Source: an uncultured Caryophanales bacterium (GTDB lineage Bacteria; Bacillota_I; Bacilli_A; Acholeplasmatales; Anaeroplasmataceae). Taken from it: a stretch of DNA of 37,554 nt. The DNA lies in the NCBI GenBank assembly GCA_946626345.1, contig CAMOUB010000005.1:1-37554 (forward strand). The letters are read 5' to 3'. Numbering within the stretch: position 1 is the first letter of the stretch; every line of letters begins with the position of its first letter. Below the pieces are notes generated by a model, which was given only the letters and a program-made list of their open reading frames with translations, was not told the origin of the DNA and did not search any database. Made by a program: the position numbers and the translations under genes. Positions 15,112-24,214 of this stretch are shown piece after piece.

Positions 15112-17550
15112 ATGCATTATAAAGTTGATGAACTACTTCTTTTGGAAATAGCTACTTATTTTTCTGATATAAGTCCATTTAAAAGAATTATAGATACAAA
15201 AGCAAAAACAATTGAAGAATATATAAATGAATTTAATATTGATGAGATCATTGATGATAAAGATTATGCTAATTTAATGAATGGATATGATTTTAAAAAT
15301 ATCTTAGAAGCATACAAGAATAACAATAGAATATTAGAAGCTAAAATATATGAAGCACATCTAGATGATGCCTATGGTGCTGGTGGTGGTATTTCTGTTG
15401 TCTTTATAAATGATAAATTAAATGAGGCAGTTATAACCTTTAGAGGTACTGCATCAAATGAATGGATTGATGATTTTGTTGGTGCTAACCAAGTTGATTC
15501 CCTACAACAAATTAATGCCTTAGAATGGTATAAAATGGTATATCAAAAGCTTAATTTAGAAAATTATTATGTTACTGTTATAGGACATTCAAAGGGCGGA
15601 AATAAAGCTAAATATATAACTATATTGAATGATACAGTAAATAGATGTGTATCATTTGATGGTCAAGGCTTCTCTGATAAATTCTTTGAGGAATATAAAA
15701 ATCAAATAATTAAAAGACAAGATATAATTGAAAATCATAATATCGATTATGATTATGTAAATATATTAATGAATGATGTAGGTAAAAAAACATATTATGT
15801 TGGGTTTGATTATGGACGTGGAGGATTTGCTGAAAGCCACTGTCCTAATACATTCTTTAACTTCTATGATAAAGGAAAATATAATATGCAAATAAATCCT
15901 AATGGCCAAAGACCTGAAATGCAAATTTTAGATCAATTCATTAATTCTATGATTCGTTCTGCCATAAACGAAAAGGAACGTAGTGAAAACAATAAGCTTG
16001 TAGGATCTTTAGTTGAAAAAGCATTCCAAATTGGCGCTCCTGGTAATTCTTTCCAAGAATATGTATCTTATTTAGTTGATATGCTAGGAGATCCTAATTA
16101 TGTTGATAATGCAGCATATTTATTAACATATTGTATTAAATATTCACATCAAAATCCTGATTTTTTAAATGCATTAAGAGATATAATGATTCATTTTAAA
16201 TCTGAGGGTGTAGTTAAAATCATTGATATGCTAGATGATTTAGTTAATTCTAAGAAATTAAATGCATTAATTAATTTATCTAATTTCTTAATATTACATG
16301 TTAATAAAATCGTTGTTAAAAAGATTCAATCAATTGCTAAAAAGAAATATGATGTAATATTATCTAAAGAACAAATCCAAAAGGTATTACAAGTAATATC
16401 TATGACTAAAGGTATGCTAAAAACATTAGAATTAAATATGGATGGTTCTGATATTGAATTAGACAAGATAGATTTAGATTTAGAATTTAAATTACCTGAA
16501 AATTTAAATATTGTTGTTCTTGCAGGAGGCCTATCTAATGAAAGAAATATTTCTTTAAATACAGGTGTATTTGTTACAAATGTATTAAAGGAAAAGGGCC
16601 ATAAGGTAATATTATTAGATTCTTATATGGGCTATAGTGATAATGAATTAATGATTGAAAATGCCTTTCTAGATCCTGATAAATATTCATTAGAACCTAA
16701 TTTAATTACTGATGCCTTACCAGATTTATGGGCTGTTAAAAAAAGACGTATGGATCAATCTAATTCTTATTTTGGTCCTAATGTATTACAAATATGTAGA
16801 CAATCAGATTTAGTATTTATAGCATTACATGGAGCAGAGGCTGAAAATGGTAAAATTCAAGCAACATTTGACCTACTTGGTATAGATTATACAGGATGTG
16901 ACCACTTCTCTTCTGCAATATCTTCTAATAAAAATGTTTCAAAACAAATATTTATAGATAATGGTATTCCTGTAGCTAAAGGATATTTAATTAAAAAAGG
17001 CGAAAAAATTAAAGAGCCAATGGATAACAATATTAATTATCCTGTTATTATTAAACCTAATAACGGTGGTATAGGTCTTGGTATAACAGTTGCTAACGAT
17101 AAAACTGCATTCCTAAAAGCTATTAAAGAAGGCTTTAGATGGGATAATGAAGTTTTAGTTGAGGAATTTATAACAGGAAGAGAATTCTCTGTAGGTACAA
17201 TTGATGGAAAAGCATTACCTGTATTAGAGGTATTACCTTTAAAAACTAAAGAGGCTAATCAAGGAATGACTCTAGGTGGAGAAAAACAAAAAATATGTCC
17301 TGCAAATATATCAAAGGAATTAACTAAAAAGCTAATGGAAACTGCTGAAAAAGCATCATATATTTTAGGATTAAAAACATATTCAAAGACAGATTTTATA
17401 TTAAAAAATGATGGTTCATTTATATGTCTTGAATGTGATTCATTACCACACCTAAATCCTGATTCTCAGCTTGTAGCTGAAGCAAATGCGAATAATATAT
17501 CATTCGCAGATTTCTGTGAAAAAATTATTACAATAAGCTTAACAAAATAA
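15112..17550 (+). CDS. Fusion of Mbeg1-like alpha/beta hydrolase and D-Ala-D-Ala ligase-like ATP-grasp enzyme
   Basis: An 812-residue cytosolic protein with two catalytic parts. Residues 1 to ~270 match the Mbeg1-like/DUF2974 lipase-type fold: nucleophile elbow GHSKGG with S160, FDGQGF after the next strand, and a candidate histidine in ESHCP. A helical linker spans about 270-460. Residues 464-812 resemble D-alanine-D-alanine ligase: GGLSNERNIS with E477, ENGKIQATFDLLGI, K648 in VIIKPNNGG, a glycine loop GGIGLGI, EEF-x-x-GREFSV, D761 and E774. Substrate-end residues differ from Ddl: K759 replaces the carboxylate-binding arginine, ECD replaces EAN at the metal site (D776 for N), and the PGMT loop is PHLN. 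It may join other amino acids rather than two D-Ala. An upstream in-frame start would lie inside the previous gene; GAGGTG five bases before ATG 15112 decides the start. Last gene of the channel-CNB operon. Confidence 0.88.
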   Translation: MHYKVDELLLLEIATYFSDISPFKRIIDTKAKTIEEYINEFNIDEIIDDKDYANLMNGYDFKNILEAYKNNNRILEAKIYEAHLDDAYGAGGGISVVFINDKLNEAVITFRGTASNEWIDDFVGANQVDSLQQINALEWYKMVYQKLNLENYYVTVIGHSKGGNKAKYITILNDTVNRCVSFDGQGFSDKFFEEYKNQIIKRQDIIENHNIDYDYVNILMNDVGKKTYYVGFDYGRGGFAESHCPNTFFNFYDKGKYNMQINPNGQRPEMQILDQFINSMIRSAINEKERSENNKLVGSLVEKAFQIGAPGNSFQEYVSYLVDMLGDPNYVDNAAYLLTYCIKYSHQNPDFLNALRDIMIHFKSEGVVKIIDMLDDLVNSKKLNALINLSNFLILHVNKIVVKKIQSIAKKKYDVILSKEQIQKVLQVISMTKGMLKTLELNMDGSDIELDKIDLDLEFKLPENLNIVVLAGGLSNERNISLNTGVFVTNVLKEKGHKVILLDSYMGYSDNELMIENAFLDPDKYSLEPNLITDALPDLWAVKKRRMDQSNSYFGPNVLQICRQSDLVFIALHGAEAENGKIQATFDLLGIDYTGCDHFSSAISSNKNVSKQIFIDNGIPVAKGYLIKKGEKIKEPMDNNINYPVIIKPNNGGIGLGITVANDKTAFLKAIKEGFRWDNEVLVEEFITGREFSVGTIDGKALPVLEVLPLKTKEANQGMTLGGEKQKICPANISKELTKKLMETAEKASYILGLKTYSKTDFILKNDGSFICLECDSLPHLNPDSQLVAEANANNISFADFCEKIITISLTK

Positions 17551-17552
17551 TA

Positions 17553-17599
17553 AAAAGACAGTTAGAATTCTATATTTTAGGTTTCTAACTGTCTTTTTT
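17553..17599. terminator. Bidirectional terminator between the two signalling operons
   Basis: A perfect 16-bp stem (AAAAAGACAGTTAGAA paired with TTCTAACTGTCTTTTT) around a 15-base loop, with T runs on both strands. It separates the convergent channel operon and the CHASE2-cyclase operon. Confidence 0.92.
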
Positions 17600-17605
17600 A
17601 CTTAA

Positions 17606-20155
17606 TTATACTTGAAAATAATAATAAATATCATACATCTTTGATGGATCACTCTTAGATACTAATCTAATTTTTTGGCCAAAATCAAGTGTAATATTTT
17701 TATTATCAACCATAACTAATGTTTCTTCACCAGATTTATAAACATTATAATCACTAATATCTATATCAAATGTAAATCCTGGATAATTACCATTATTTGA
17801 ATATTCATCAATTTGATATGAATCATTATCACTATTATATGAGAATACTAATCTATTATCTCCTTCTGTTTCATATATTGATTTAAATATTAAATTATTA
17901 TTTGATTCAATTATATCAATGCTTGAAATATTAGAATTCAAATAGAAATCATTTGACATATTCATTGTGGCAATCTTTTTACCAACAACAACATTAAATC
18001 CACTATTCAATGTATATTTATCATTTTGGAAACTATATGATATATAATATCTTCCTTCATTATCAAAATCAATAGAATCTACTACTGCGCCATTTTGAGT
18101 GCCTACTCTTATTTCAATATCTGCTGCTTCAAATGGAATTTCAAAAGTGCTTGTAGCAAATACAAATTCTAATTCATTACCTACTGTTGTTATTATCTCA
18201 GGTACTGATGCAGCATCTGTTATTAATGTTTTTGTATTAGATTCAATTTTATATAATCCAAAATTATCATTACTATCATATAATTCAAATTTAGGTTCAA
18301 CATTAATATGTCTATTAGGTATTAAATCAAATCCATTTTTAATTGATAAGAATTCATTTGTATCTTTATCATACCAACCAATAAATGTATATGATGAAGA
18401 ATTATTATCTACATAATTATATGTTAATACCATATGATTAGAAATAGTTGCGTTATTATTTACAATAATATCATTAAATGAACCAGTGAAATCTGAATAT
18501 TCACCATATAGTTCAGCAATATTATCCATTCCTGGCCATACTGCAATTTCATATCTTCCTACTTCTAATGTTAAATTCTTAGATACCTGTTGATTTTCAT
18601 TAAATGAATAAACTAATGAATATCTACCAATACTAGATGTATCAATTGAATCTACATCATATACATTTTCAGTATAAGTATATTGTAATTTATATGATAA
18701 TAATTTAGAAATTAATATATCATCTAATATAACTGTATTTCCTGTATTATTATCACTAAGATAGAAGCTTATTTTTGGTAAATCGTTACTTGAACCAATA
18801 TCATAAAACTTTTTAGTCATTACTTTACTTGATTCATCTAAGGCATCAAATTCAAAATATCTATTAGATTTATCAATATAAATAGCTTTAATTTTAATAG
18901 ACTTTGTAGGTGTAAATGAATATGTCTTATCAGTTGATATTAGGTTTTGTTTATTATTAGTTATATCATACCAACCAATAAATAAATATTTATCATCACC
19001 TGTATATTCCATAGTTATTTTATCTTTTACATCATTTAATGTCTTAGCTGAATTAATATATGAATCATTTACTTTAACCATATTATCATATGTAGATGAA
19101 TTTACTTCTACATTAATTGCATCTTCTTCATAAATTGGTTCAATTAAGCATGATTCTTTTATATTTAATTCTAATATTTCACCATTAACTTCTTTATTAT
19201 TAACTAACCATTTTTTAACTGAATATCCATCTTTATTTTTAGCTGTTGCCTTAATTGAATATTCTTTATTGCTTTCATATTTAAATACACTTCTTAATAT
19301 AGTATTTTTATTTTCTATAACATCAAATGTTGAATTAATAGATATAACTCTATTAAATCCTTCATCATGATTTGTAGGTATTTTTCTTAAGATATCTTCA
19401 ATATCTTCTAATTCTAATTCTCTAAATACTATTTCTAATATATTTTTAGAATCATAATCTTTTAAATCATTAATTACTGTTGTATTAGATTCTTTAATAT
19501 CATTAATTGCGTTTGTTAAATTAGTTCCAGTTAAAGAATCATCTATAGAGGCATACATTGATAATTCTTCCATTGGATTTAATACAAATTTTGATGCTTC
19601 TATATTACCATCAACATTTTTTATCGCAAAAATTTCAATCTTACCTTCTACTAAAGAATATGTAGTTCTTATTTTACCATCTTCATTATAGACACTAACA
19701 CCAAATGTTGTACCTCTAATTGCCATTGTTGAATTAGGTGCTTCAACATCGAATTCTTCTAAATCAGATAATTTATTTTTAACCTCAGTAACAATACTTC
19801 CCTCATTTACTCTAATTACTGTTTTTGTTGAATCCTTTTCACTAGATGTTAAATCAATTGAAGAATTGTTACCTATATAAATATATTTATCTAAATCAAG
19901 CTTTAATATGGTATGTGAATCATCTTTTGTTTTTATATTATCTCCATTTTTAAGATTCATACCTTTATATGCTTCATTTTCTTTATTATTTCTATTGATT
20001 AATACATTACCATCTATTTCTTGGATTTGGATTGTTCTAAATCCTTTTTCTTTTGGTTTATTATTTAAAATAATAACTGTTACAATTATTCCTACAATAA
20101 TTAAAACTGCAGCAATTATAGATGATATTAATATTATCTTTTTCTTTTTATCCAC
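17606..20155 (-). CDS. Membrane-anchored FecR-domain protein with GWY-type surface repeats
   Basis: An 849-residue extracytoplasmic protein. A lysine-rich start and one transmembrane helix (8-30) form an uncleaved signal anchor; no lipobox or LPXTG is present. Residues ~40-180 match the FecR domain: GNVLINR, GDNIKTKDDS, SSIDLTS, VNEGSIVTEV, EAPNSTMAIRGTTFGV and VEGKIEIF. After this come bacterial-repeat/InlB-B-like beta modules, recognisable from KKWLVNN near 315 and FIGWYD at ~395 and ~595, and further Ig-like beta stretches to the C-terminus. FecR domains are believed to sense or bind at the envelope; in this operon the partner is probably the CHASE2 cyclase. The GTG start at 20155 follows GGAGGG. 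It shares a base with the HD-GYP stop codon, so it is the last gene of the four-gene operon. Confidence 0.88.
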   Translation of the reverse strand: MDKKKKIILISSIIAAVLIIVGIIVTVIILNNKPKEKGFRTIQIQEIDGNVLINRNNKENEAYKGMNLKNGDNIKTKDDSHTILKLDLDKYIYIGNNSSIDLTSSEKDSTKTVIRVNEGSIVTEVKNKLSDLEEFDVEAPNSTMAIRGTTFGVSVYNEDGKIRTTYSLVEGKIEIFAIKNVDGNIEASKFVLNPMEELSMYASIDDSLTGTNLTNAINDIKESNTTVINDLKDYDSKNILEIVFRELELEDIEDILRKIPTNHDEGFNRVISINSTFDVIENKNTILRSVFKYESNKEYSIKATAKNKDGYSVKKWLVNNKEVNGEILELNIKESCLIEPIYEEDAINVEVNSSTYDNMVKVNDSYINSAKTLNDVKDKITMEYTGDDKYLFIGWYDITNNKQNLISTDKTYSFTPTKSIKIKAIYIDKSNRYFEFDALDESSKVMTKKFYDIGSSNDLPKISFYLSDNNTGNTVILDDILISKLLSYKLQYTYTENVYDVDSIDTSSIGRYSLVYSFNENQQVSKNLTLEVGRYEIAVWPGMDNIAELYGEYSDFTGSFNDIIVNNNATISNHMVLTYNYVDNNSSSYTFIGWYDKDTNEFLSIKNGFDLIPNRHINVEPKFELYDSNDNFGLYKIESNTKTLITDAASVPEIITTVGNELEFVFATSTFEIPFEAADIEIRVGTQNGAVVDSIDFDNEGRYYISYSFQNDKYTLNSGFNVVVGKKIATMNMSNDFYLNSNISSIDIIESNNNLIFKSIYETEGDNRLVFSYNSDNDSYQIDEYSNNGNYPGFTFDIDISDYNVYKSGEETLVMVDNKNITLDFGQKIRLVSKSDPSKMYDIYYYFQV

Positions 20156-21588
20156 TATAATCCCTCCTGCATATTAGAAAAGTGATTAACTAATGTATAA
20201 TCTAGTTTTCCTTCTTTTACCATTTCATTTAAAATGAATAAAGCCTTATCCTTTGGCATAGGCTTTTTATATGGCCTATCTGTCGATATAAGTGATTCAT
20301 AAATATCTACTATAGTTATTATTCTAACTAATAGAGATAATTCATTATCAGATTTATGGTTTGGATAGCCTGTTCCATTTAAATATTCATGGTGATTACA
20401 TGCGATATCTTTAACATGCATATATTTTTTACCAAAATTAATATTTCCTAATATTTCTTTAGTATATATAACATGCTTTTCAATCTCTTCTCTTTCTAAT
20501 TTAGTTAATGTACCTTTCTTTATTAATGCATCTTCTAATTCATTATCATCTAAGATATTTAATATGCCATATTTTGTATCATATGATTTATTCTTAATTA
20601 ATTCTATATATTTTAAATCCTTTTCATCTAAAAATGACATTTTATCTAATTTAATAATAAATTCTTTAACGTCTTGAATGAAACTCTTTTCTTTTTCATA
20701 TTCTTCCTTAGATAATTTATGATTAAAATAATCATTACAAATACATGAATCAATTAAATCATATCTTAATAGCATATTATCTAATTTTCCTTCAAATCTT
20801 GTTGCCTTATTTAATATATTTAAAGGAATAATCATTTTACCTACATCATGTAGCATTGCTGCTAGATATAGTTCTTCTTTTTCACTATCTTTAATTTCAT
20901 ATCCATGATTATTTAAATAATCTATAAATGATATACATATTCTTGCAACATTTATAGTATGAAAAGCATTATATGGTGTTCTAGATTCAATTGCTTTAAC
21001 CATTGCATTAACAAATGAATCTAATAATTCCTTGATATTATCATATAATTCCATATTATTTAATAATATACCTGATAAAGATGCTAATGAATAAATAATC
21101 TTTTCTATATCCTTAGAAAATTCAATTATTTCATTATCCTTATATGCATTTATTAATTGCATTACACCAAGGACATTATTATCTCTATCTAATAGTGGTA
21201 ATACTAATACAGATTTAGTATGATATCCTGTAATAGAATCATATTTTTTAGGACCATCAAAATTATATTTAGTATCAGTATATACATCAGCTACATTTAT
21301 AATAGTCTTTTCTCTTGCAGATAATGCTGCAACACTTTGGCTTAAAATATTAACAGGTGGTAAATCAATTTCATTTATATTACCACCATTTTTTATATTT
21401 AATGATTTTGTTACCATAAAGAAGAATTTTAATTCATCATTATCTAATAGGTATAGAGTTCCTCCATCTGCATTAGATATTTCCATTGCTTCTTCTAAAA
21501 TATCAGTAAGTAATTTTTTATAATCATGTTCTTTAGATAATTTTATAGTGATATTTAATACCTTTTGTAAATCTTTATTCAAAAGCAT
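20155..21588 (-). CDS. GAF - HD-GYP phosphodiesterase with an insertion in the HD domain
   Basis: A 477-residue soluble protein. An N-terminal GAF domain (about 25-185, with GVMQLINAY at 141-149) is followed by an HD-GYP-type domain. Metal and signature residues are seen in HDVGK (247-251), HHEYLNGTGYP (399-409) and DIYESL. HD-GYP enzymes hydrolyse c-di-GMP or cGAMP-like dinucleotides. Between the KATRFEG stretch and the LTKLEREEIEKH helix there is an extra mostly helical block of roughly 90 residues (265-355) that ordinary HD-GYP domains lack; it could carry regulation or alter the specificity. The ATG at 21588 follows GGTGG; in-frame GTG at 21597 lies in that ribosome site. The gene overlaps the TIM-barrel gene by 14 bases and the FecR gene by one base, so expression is coupled across the operon. 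Confidence 0.9.
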   Translation of the reverse strand: MLLNKDLQKVLNITIKLSKEHDYKKLLTDILEEAMEISNADGGTLYLLDNDELKFFFMVTKSLNIKNGGNINEIDLPPVNILSQSVAALSAREKTIINVADVYTDTKYNFDGPKKYDSITGYHTKSVLVLPLLDRDNNVLGVMQLINAYKDNEIIEFSKDIEKIIYSLASLSGILLNNMELYDNIKELLDSFVNAMVKAIESRTPYNAFHTINVARICISFIDYLNNHGYEIKDSEKEELYLAAMLHDVGKMIIPLNILNKATRFEGKLDNMLLRYDLIDSCICNDYFNHKLSKEEYEKEKSFIQDVKEFIIKLDKMSFLDEKDLKYIELIKNKSYDTKYGILNILDDNELEDALIKKGTLTKLEREEIEKHVIYTKEILGNINFGKKYMHVKDIACNHHEYLNGTGYPNHKSDNELSLLVRIITIVDIYESLISTDRPYKKPMPKDKALFILNEMVKEGKLDYTLVNHFSNMQEGL

Positions 21589-22348
21589 TAAAACCACCAG
21601 CCTTTAAATAATTAATAGAATTCACTGTTTTTTCATAATCACTAATTTCAATTAATATTGTAGTATCATCAGGTAATTTATTAATATATTTAAATGCTTC
21701 TTCAAAATCTAAATTACCAAGACCTAATTCTTGATGTGAATCAACAATTCTATCATTATCATTAATATGAATATGCTTAATATAATTACCTAATACTCTA
21801 AACCATTCCTTTAATTCAACATCAGATATTGATGCGTGTGCTATATCTAGACATACACCAATTCTTTTGTTGTTAATAGATAACATTAATTCTCCTAATA
21901 AATATGGATTTAAATCAAACATATTTTCTACATAAATATCAATATTTGGGTATTCTTTTATAAGCTTTAAAAAGATTTCTTTATGAACATTCACCCAATT
22001 ATTTCTATATTCCTTAGTTTTCATCCAAGTGATATAGTTTGTATGAAATATAACTCCCTTACAATTCAATTTTTTAGCTATTTCCATAGAGGACTTAACT
22101 CTTAAATATGAAACATCTTTAATTTTAGGATCAACTGAATCAAGGCAAATATCATAAAATACACCATGTAATGTATCATTTGTTCTGCCTAAAATTTTAT
22201 ATTGATTTATAGTTTCATCTAATTTAGCTTTATTATCTAGTAATAAAGGATTATAAAATTCATTATATTCAAATCCTAAATTATATTTTTTAGCTAAATC
22301 GAGATATTTATCTATTTCATTTATATTTGGAATAACATAATATCTCAT
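21575..22348 (-). CDS. Sugar phosphate isomerase/epimerase-like TIM-barrel protein
   Basis: A 257-residue protein of the AP-endonuclease-2/xylose-isomerase-like TIM-barrel superfamily. Conserved metal-binding and active-site candidates are H102 (FHTNY), E141 (YVENMF), D168 and H171 (CLDIAHA), H194 (HIHIND), H205 (SHQELGLGN) and E234 (ILIEIS). The closing GxGxxDF-like segment LGLGNLDF is typical. The reaction cannot be assigned: relatives isomerise or epimerise sugars, open inositol derivatives or cut abasic DNA. The position is unusual, between an adenylyl cyclase (2-base gap) and an HD-GYP protein (14-base overlap), so a link to signalling or envelope sugar metabolism is possible. GGGGGAG precedes the ATG. 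Confidence 0.87.
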   Translation of the reverse strand: MRYYVIPNINEIDKYLDLAKKYNLGFEYNEFYNPLLLDNKAKLDETINQYKILGRTNDTLHGVFYDICLDSVDPKIKDVSYLRVKSSMEIAKKLNCKGVIFHTNYITWMKTKEYRNNWVNVHKEIFLKLIKEYPNIDIYVENMFDLNPYLLGELMLSINNKRIGVCLDIAHASISDVELKEWFRVLGNYIKHIHINDNDRIVDSHQELGLGNLDFEEAFKYINKLPDDTTILIEISDYEKTVNSINYLKAGGFNAFE

Positions 22349-22350
22349 AT

Positions 22351-24144
22351 TTACTCCCCCTTAATCCCAATAACTTTATAAGTTATAACTTCTTTACTCT
22401 TTCCTTTTAAAGATAATCCTCCAATGCATATTGCATCTATTCTATCTTTAACGCTATTATATAACTCCTCAGAAATTAATATTTCACCTGCTTTAGCATT
22501 TGCTTCTAATCTAGCTGCAGTATTAACTGTATCACCTATAGCTGTATAATCAATTCTTGTTTTAGAACCAATATTTCCAACTACTGCATATCCTGAATTA
22601 ACTCCAATACCAAATGATACATGCTTACCAAATCTTTCCATTGCTATTCTATCTATTTCTTCTGATCCTTTAGCAATTAACCAGGCAGCCTTAACTGATT
22701 TAAATTCATAATCATCTAAGTCAAATGGTGCATTAAATATAGCCATTGTGGCATCACCAATAAATTTATCAAGTGTACCTCCAACAGAGAATATTGAATT
22801 AGTTGTTAATGTTAAATATTCATTTAAAATAGATACAACTGCTTCTGGTTCTAATCCTTCTGATAAAGGAGTAAATCCTCTAATATCTACAAATAAACAA
22901 GCAATATGTCTTTTTTCTCCACCAACGTTTACTTTATAATCTACATTTTTAAGTGCCTTATCAACAACTTGTGGTGCGACATATTTTTTAAATACATTTA
23001 CTGTTTTAAATCTAGTTACTAATTCTTCACCATATTTAAATCCTATATAAGCTATATAAGTAATTATTAACGCTAATATTAAATCCATAAATGGATAATA
23101 TATCTTATTTACATATAATAATGTTTGAATTCCAAGCAATATTCCTATTGATAAAATTTCAGATACTGAAGATATTATTATATTTGATCTAAATATTAAA
23201 TATGCAAATAGTACTAATACTATAAATATTACAAAAGTCATTAAAATATTATTTGCATCAACTAATGTATCAGATCTTAAATATGCATCTATAATATTTG
23301 CATGAATAGTAACTCCATATGCTAATTTAGATGATTTAATTGGTGTATAATAATTATCTTGTAATATTGCAGCATATCCACCAATTAAGACAATTGAATC
23401 TTCTATATCAAATAAATTAATTTTATCATTATAAACATCTGAAAATGATACTACTGTATATCCATCATTTGGTAATGTTGCATAATTAAATCTATAAGCT
23501 TGGTTAGGAGCATATTTATTTTTATTCAATCCAAGCATATTGGTATACATATCGTAGATTTTATAAGAGAAGGATGTATATGTATTACCATCATATTGCA
23601 TTAAAGGTACAACCTTTCTTGCAATTCCATCTGATTTATCTAAAAATGAATCTGTATAGCCATATTCTGTAGTATTTGCTAAATCCTCATATGGTAATAA
23701 CTCTCCTTTTACCTTTGAGGTAGCTGTAAACTTTTCATTATTAATGACAAGCCCAAAGTCTAGCTTTGATCCTACAACTACATTTTTATCTTTACAGGCA
23801 TTCACTAATTCTAAATCATATTCTGGATGTTCTTTTGTTTCACCGCTAAAGACAACATCTATTCCTATTACTGCTGGGTTATATTTATTTAAATTATTTA
23901 TAACCTTAGCATAATATCCTCTATTCCAATCATCATATCTACCTAATTCTTCAATGGATTTGTCATCAATTGCCACTATAAATATGTTAGTATTTTGTGC
24001 TTTTGGCCTTTGATAAATCCTATCCATAAAAAAATTGTTTAATCCATCAAAGGCAAAAGCAACATGAAGAAATAAGAAAAAAAATGAAATTGTTAGAGAA
24101 AAAATTACTCCCTTGATTCCTCTTTTTGTGATTATTTTTTTCAT
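22351..24144 (-). CDS. CHASE2-domain class III adenylyl cyclase
   Basis: A 597-residue membrane sensor enzyme that makes cAMP from ATP. A first transmembrane helix (about 12-31) is followed by an extracytoplasmic CHASE2 domain (35-295; AIDDKSIEELG, GIDVVFS, IVLIGGYA, YGVTIHANII). Then come three transmembrane helices (about 299-317, 322-345 and 350-369), an amphipathic linker, and the class III cyclase domain (410-597). Metal ligands are D420 (LFVDIRGF) and D464 (FIGDATMA), the base-selecting pair is K460 and T534 (DYTAIGD), and the transition-state pair is N541 and R545 (VNTAAR). These favour adenine over guanine. The ATG at 24144 is chosen because GGGAG fits it, while the ATG at 24150 is only one base from the site. 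It heads the operon with the TIM barrel, HD-GYP and FecR genes and is divergent from purF. Confidence 0.94.
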   Translation of the reverse strand: MKKIITKRGIKGVIFSLTISFFFLFLHVAFAFDGLNNFFMDRIYQRPKAQNTNIFIVAIDDKSIEELGRYDDWNRGYYAKVINNLNKYNPAVIGIDVVFSGETKEHPEYDLELVNACKDKNVVVGSKLDFGLVINNEKFTATSKVKGELLPYEDLANTTEYGYTDSFLDKSDGIARKVVPLMQYDGNTYTSFSYKIYDMYTNMLGLNKNKYAPNQAYRFNYATLPNDGYTVVSFSDVYNDKINLFDIEDSIVLIGGYAAILQDNYYTPIKSSKLAYGVTIHANIIDAYLRSDTLVDANNILMTFVIFIVLVLFAYLIFRSNIIISSVSEILSIGILLGIQTLLYVNKIYYPFMDLILALIITYIAYIGFKYGEELVTRFKTVNVFKKYVAPQVVDKALKNVDYKVNVGGEKRHIACLFVDIRGFTPLSEGLEPEAVVSILNEYLTLTTNSIFSVGGTLDKFIGDATMAIFNAPFDLDDYEFKSVKAAWLIAKGSEEIDRIAMERFGKHVSFGIGVNSGYAVVGNIGSKTRIDYTAIGDTVNTAARLEANAKAGEILISEELYNSVKDRIDAICIGGLSLKGKSKEVITYKVIGIKGE

Positions 24145-24214
24145 AAACATGCTCCCACATACATTCCATTTAATAAAATGTACGATTATATTTTATTATT
24201 ATTATTTAAAAATA

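Noticed and set aside
15112-17550. Housekeeping D-alanine-D-alanine ligase (ddl)
   Set aside because: The ligase domain is clear, but it is fused to a hydrolase, the substrate arginine is lysine and the metal-site N is D, so the gene symbol ddl would overstate what can be seen.
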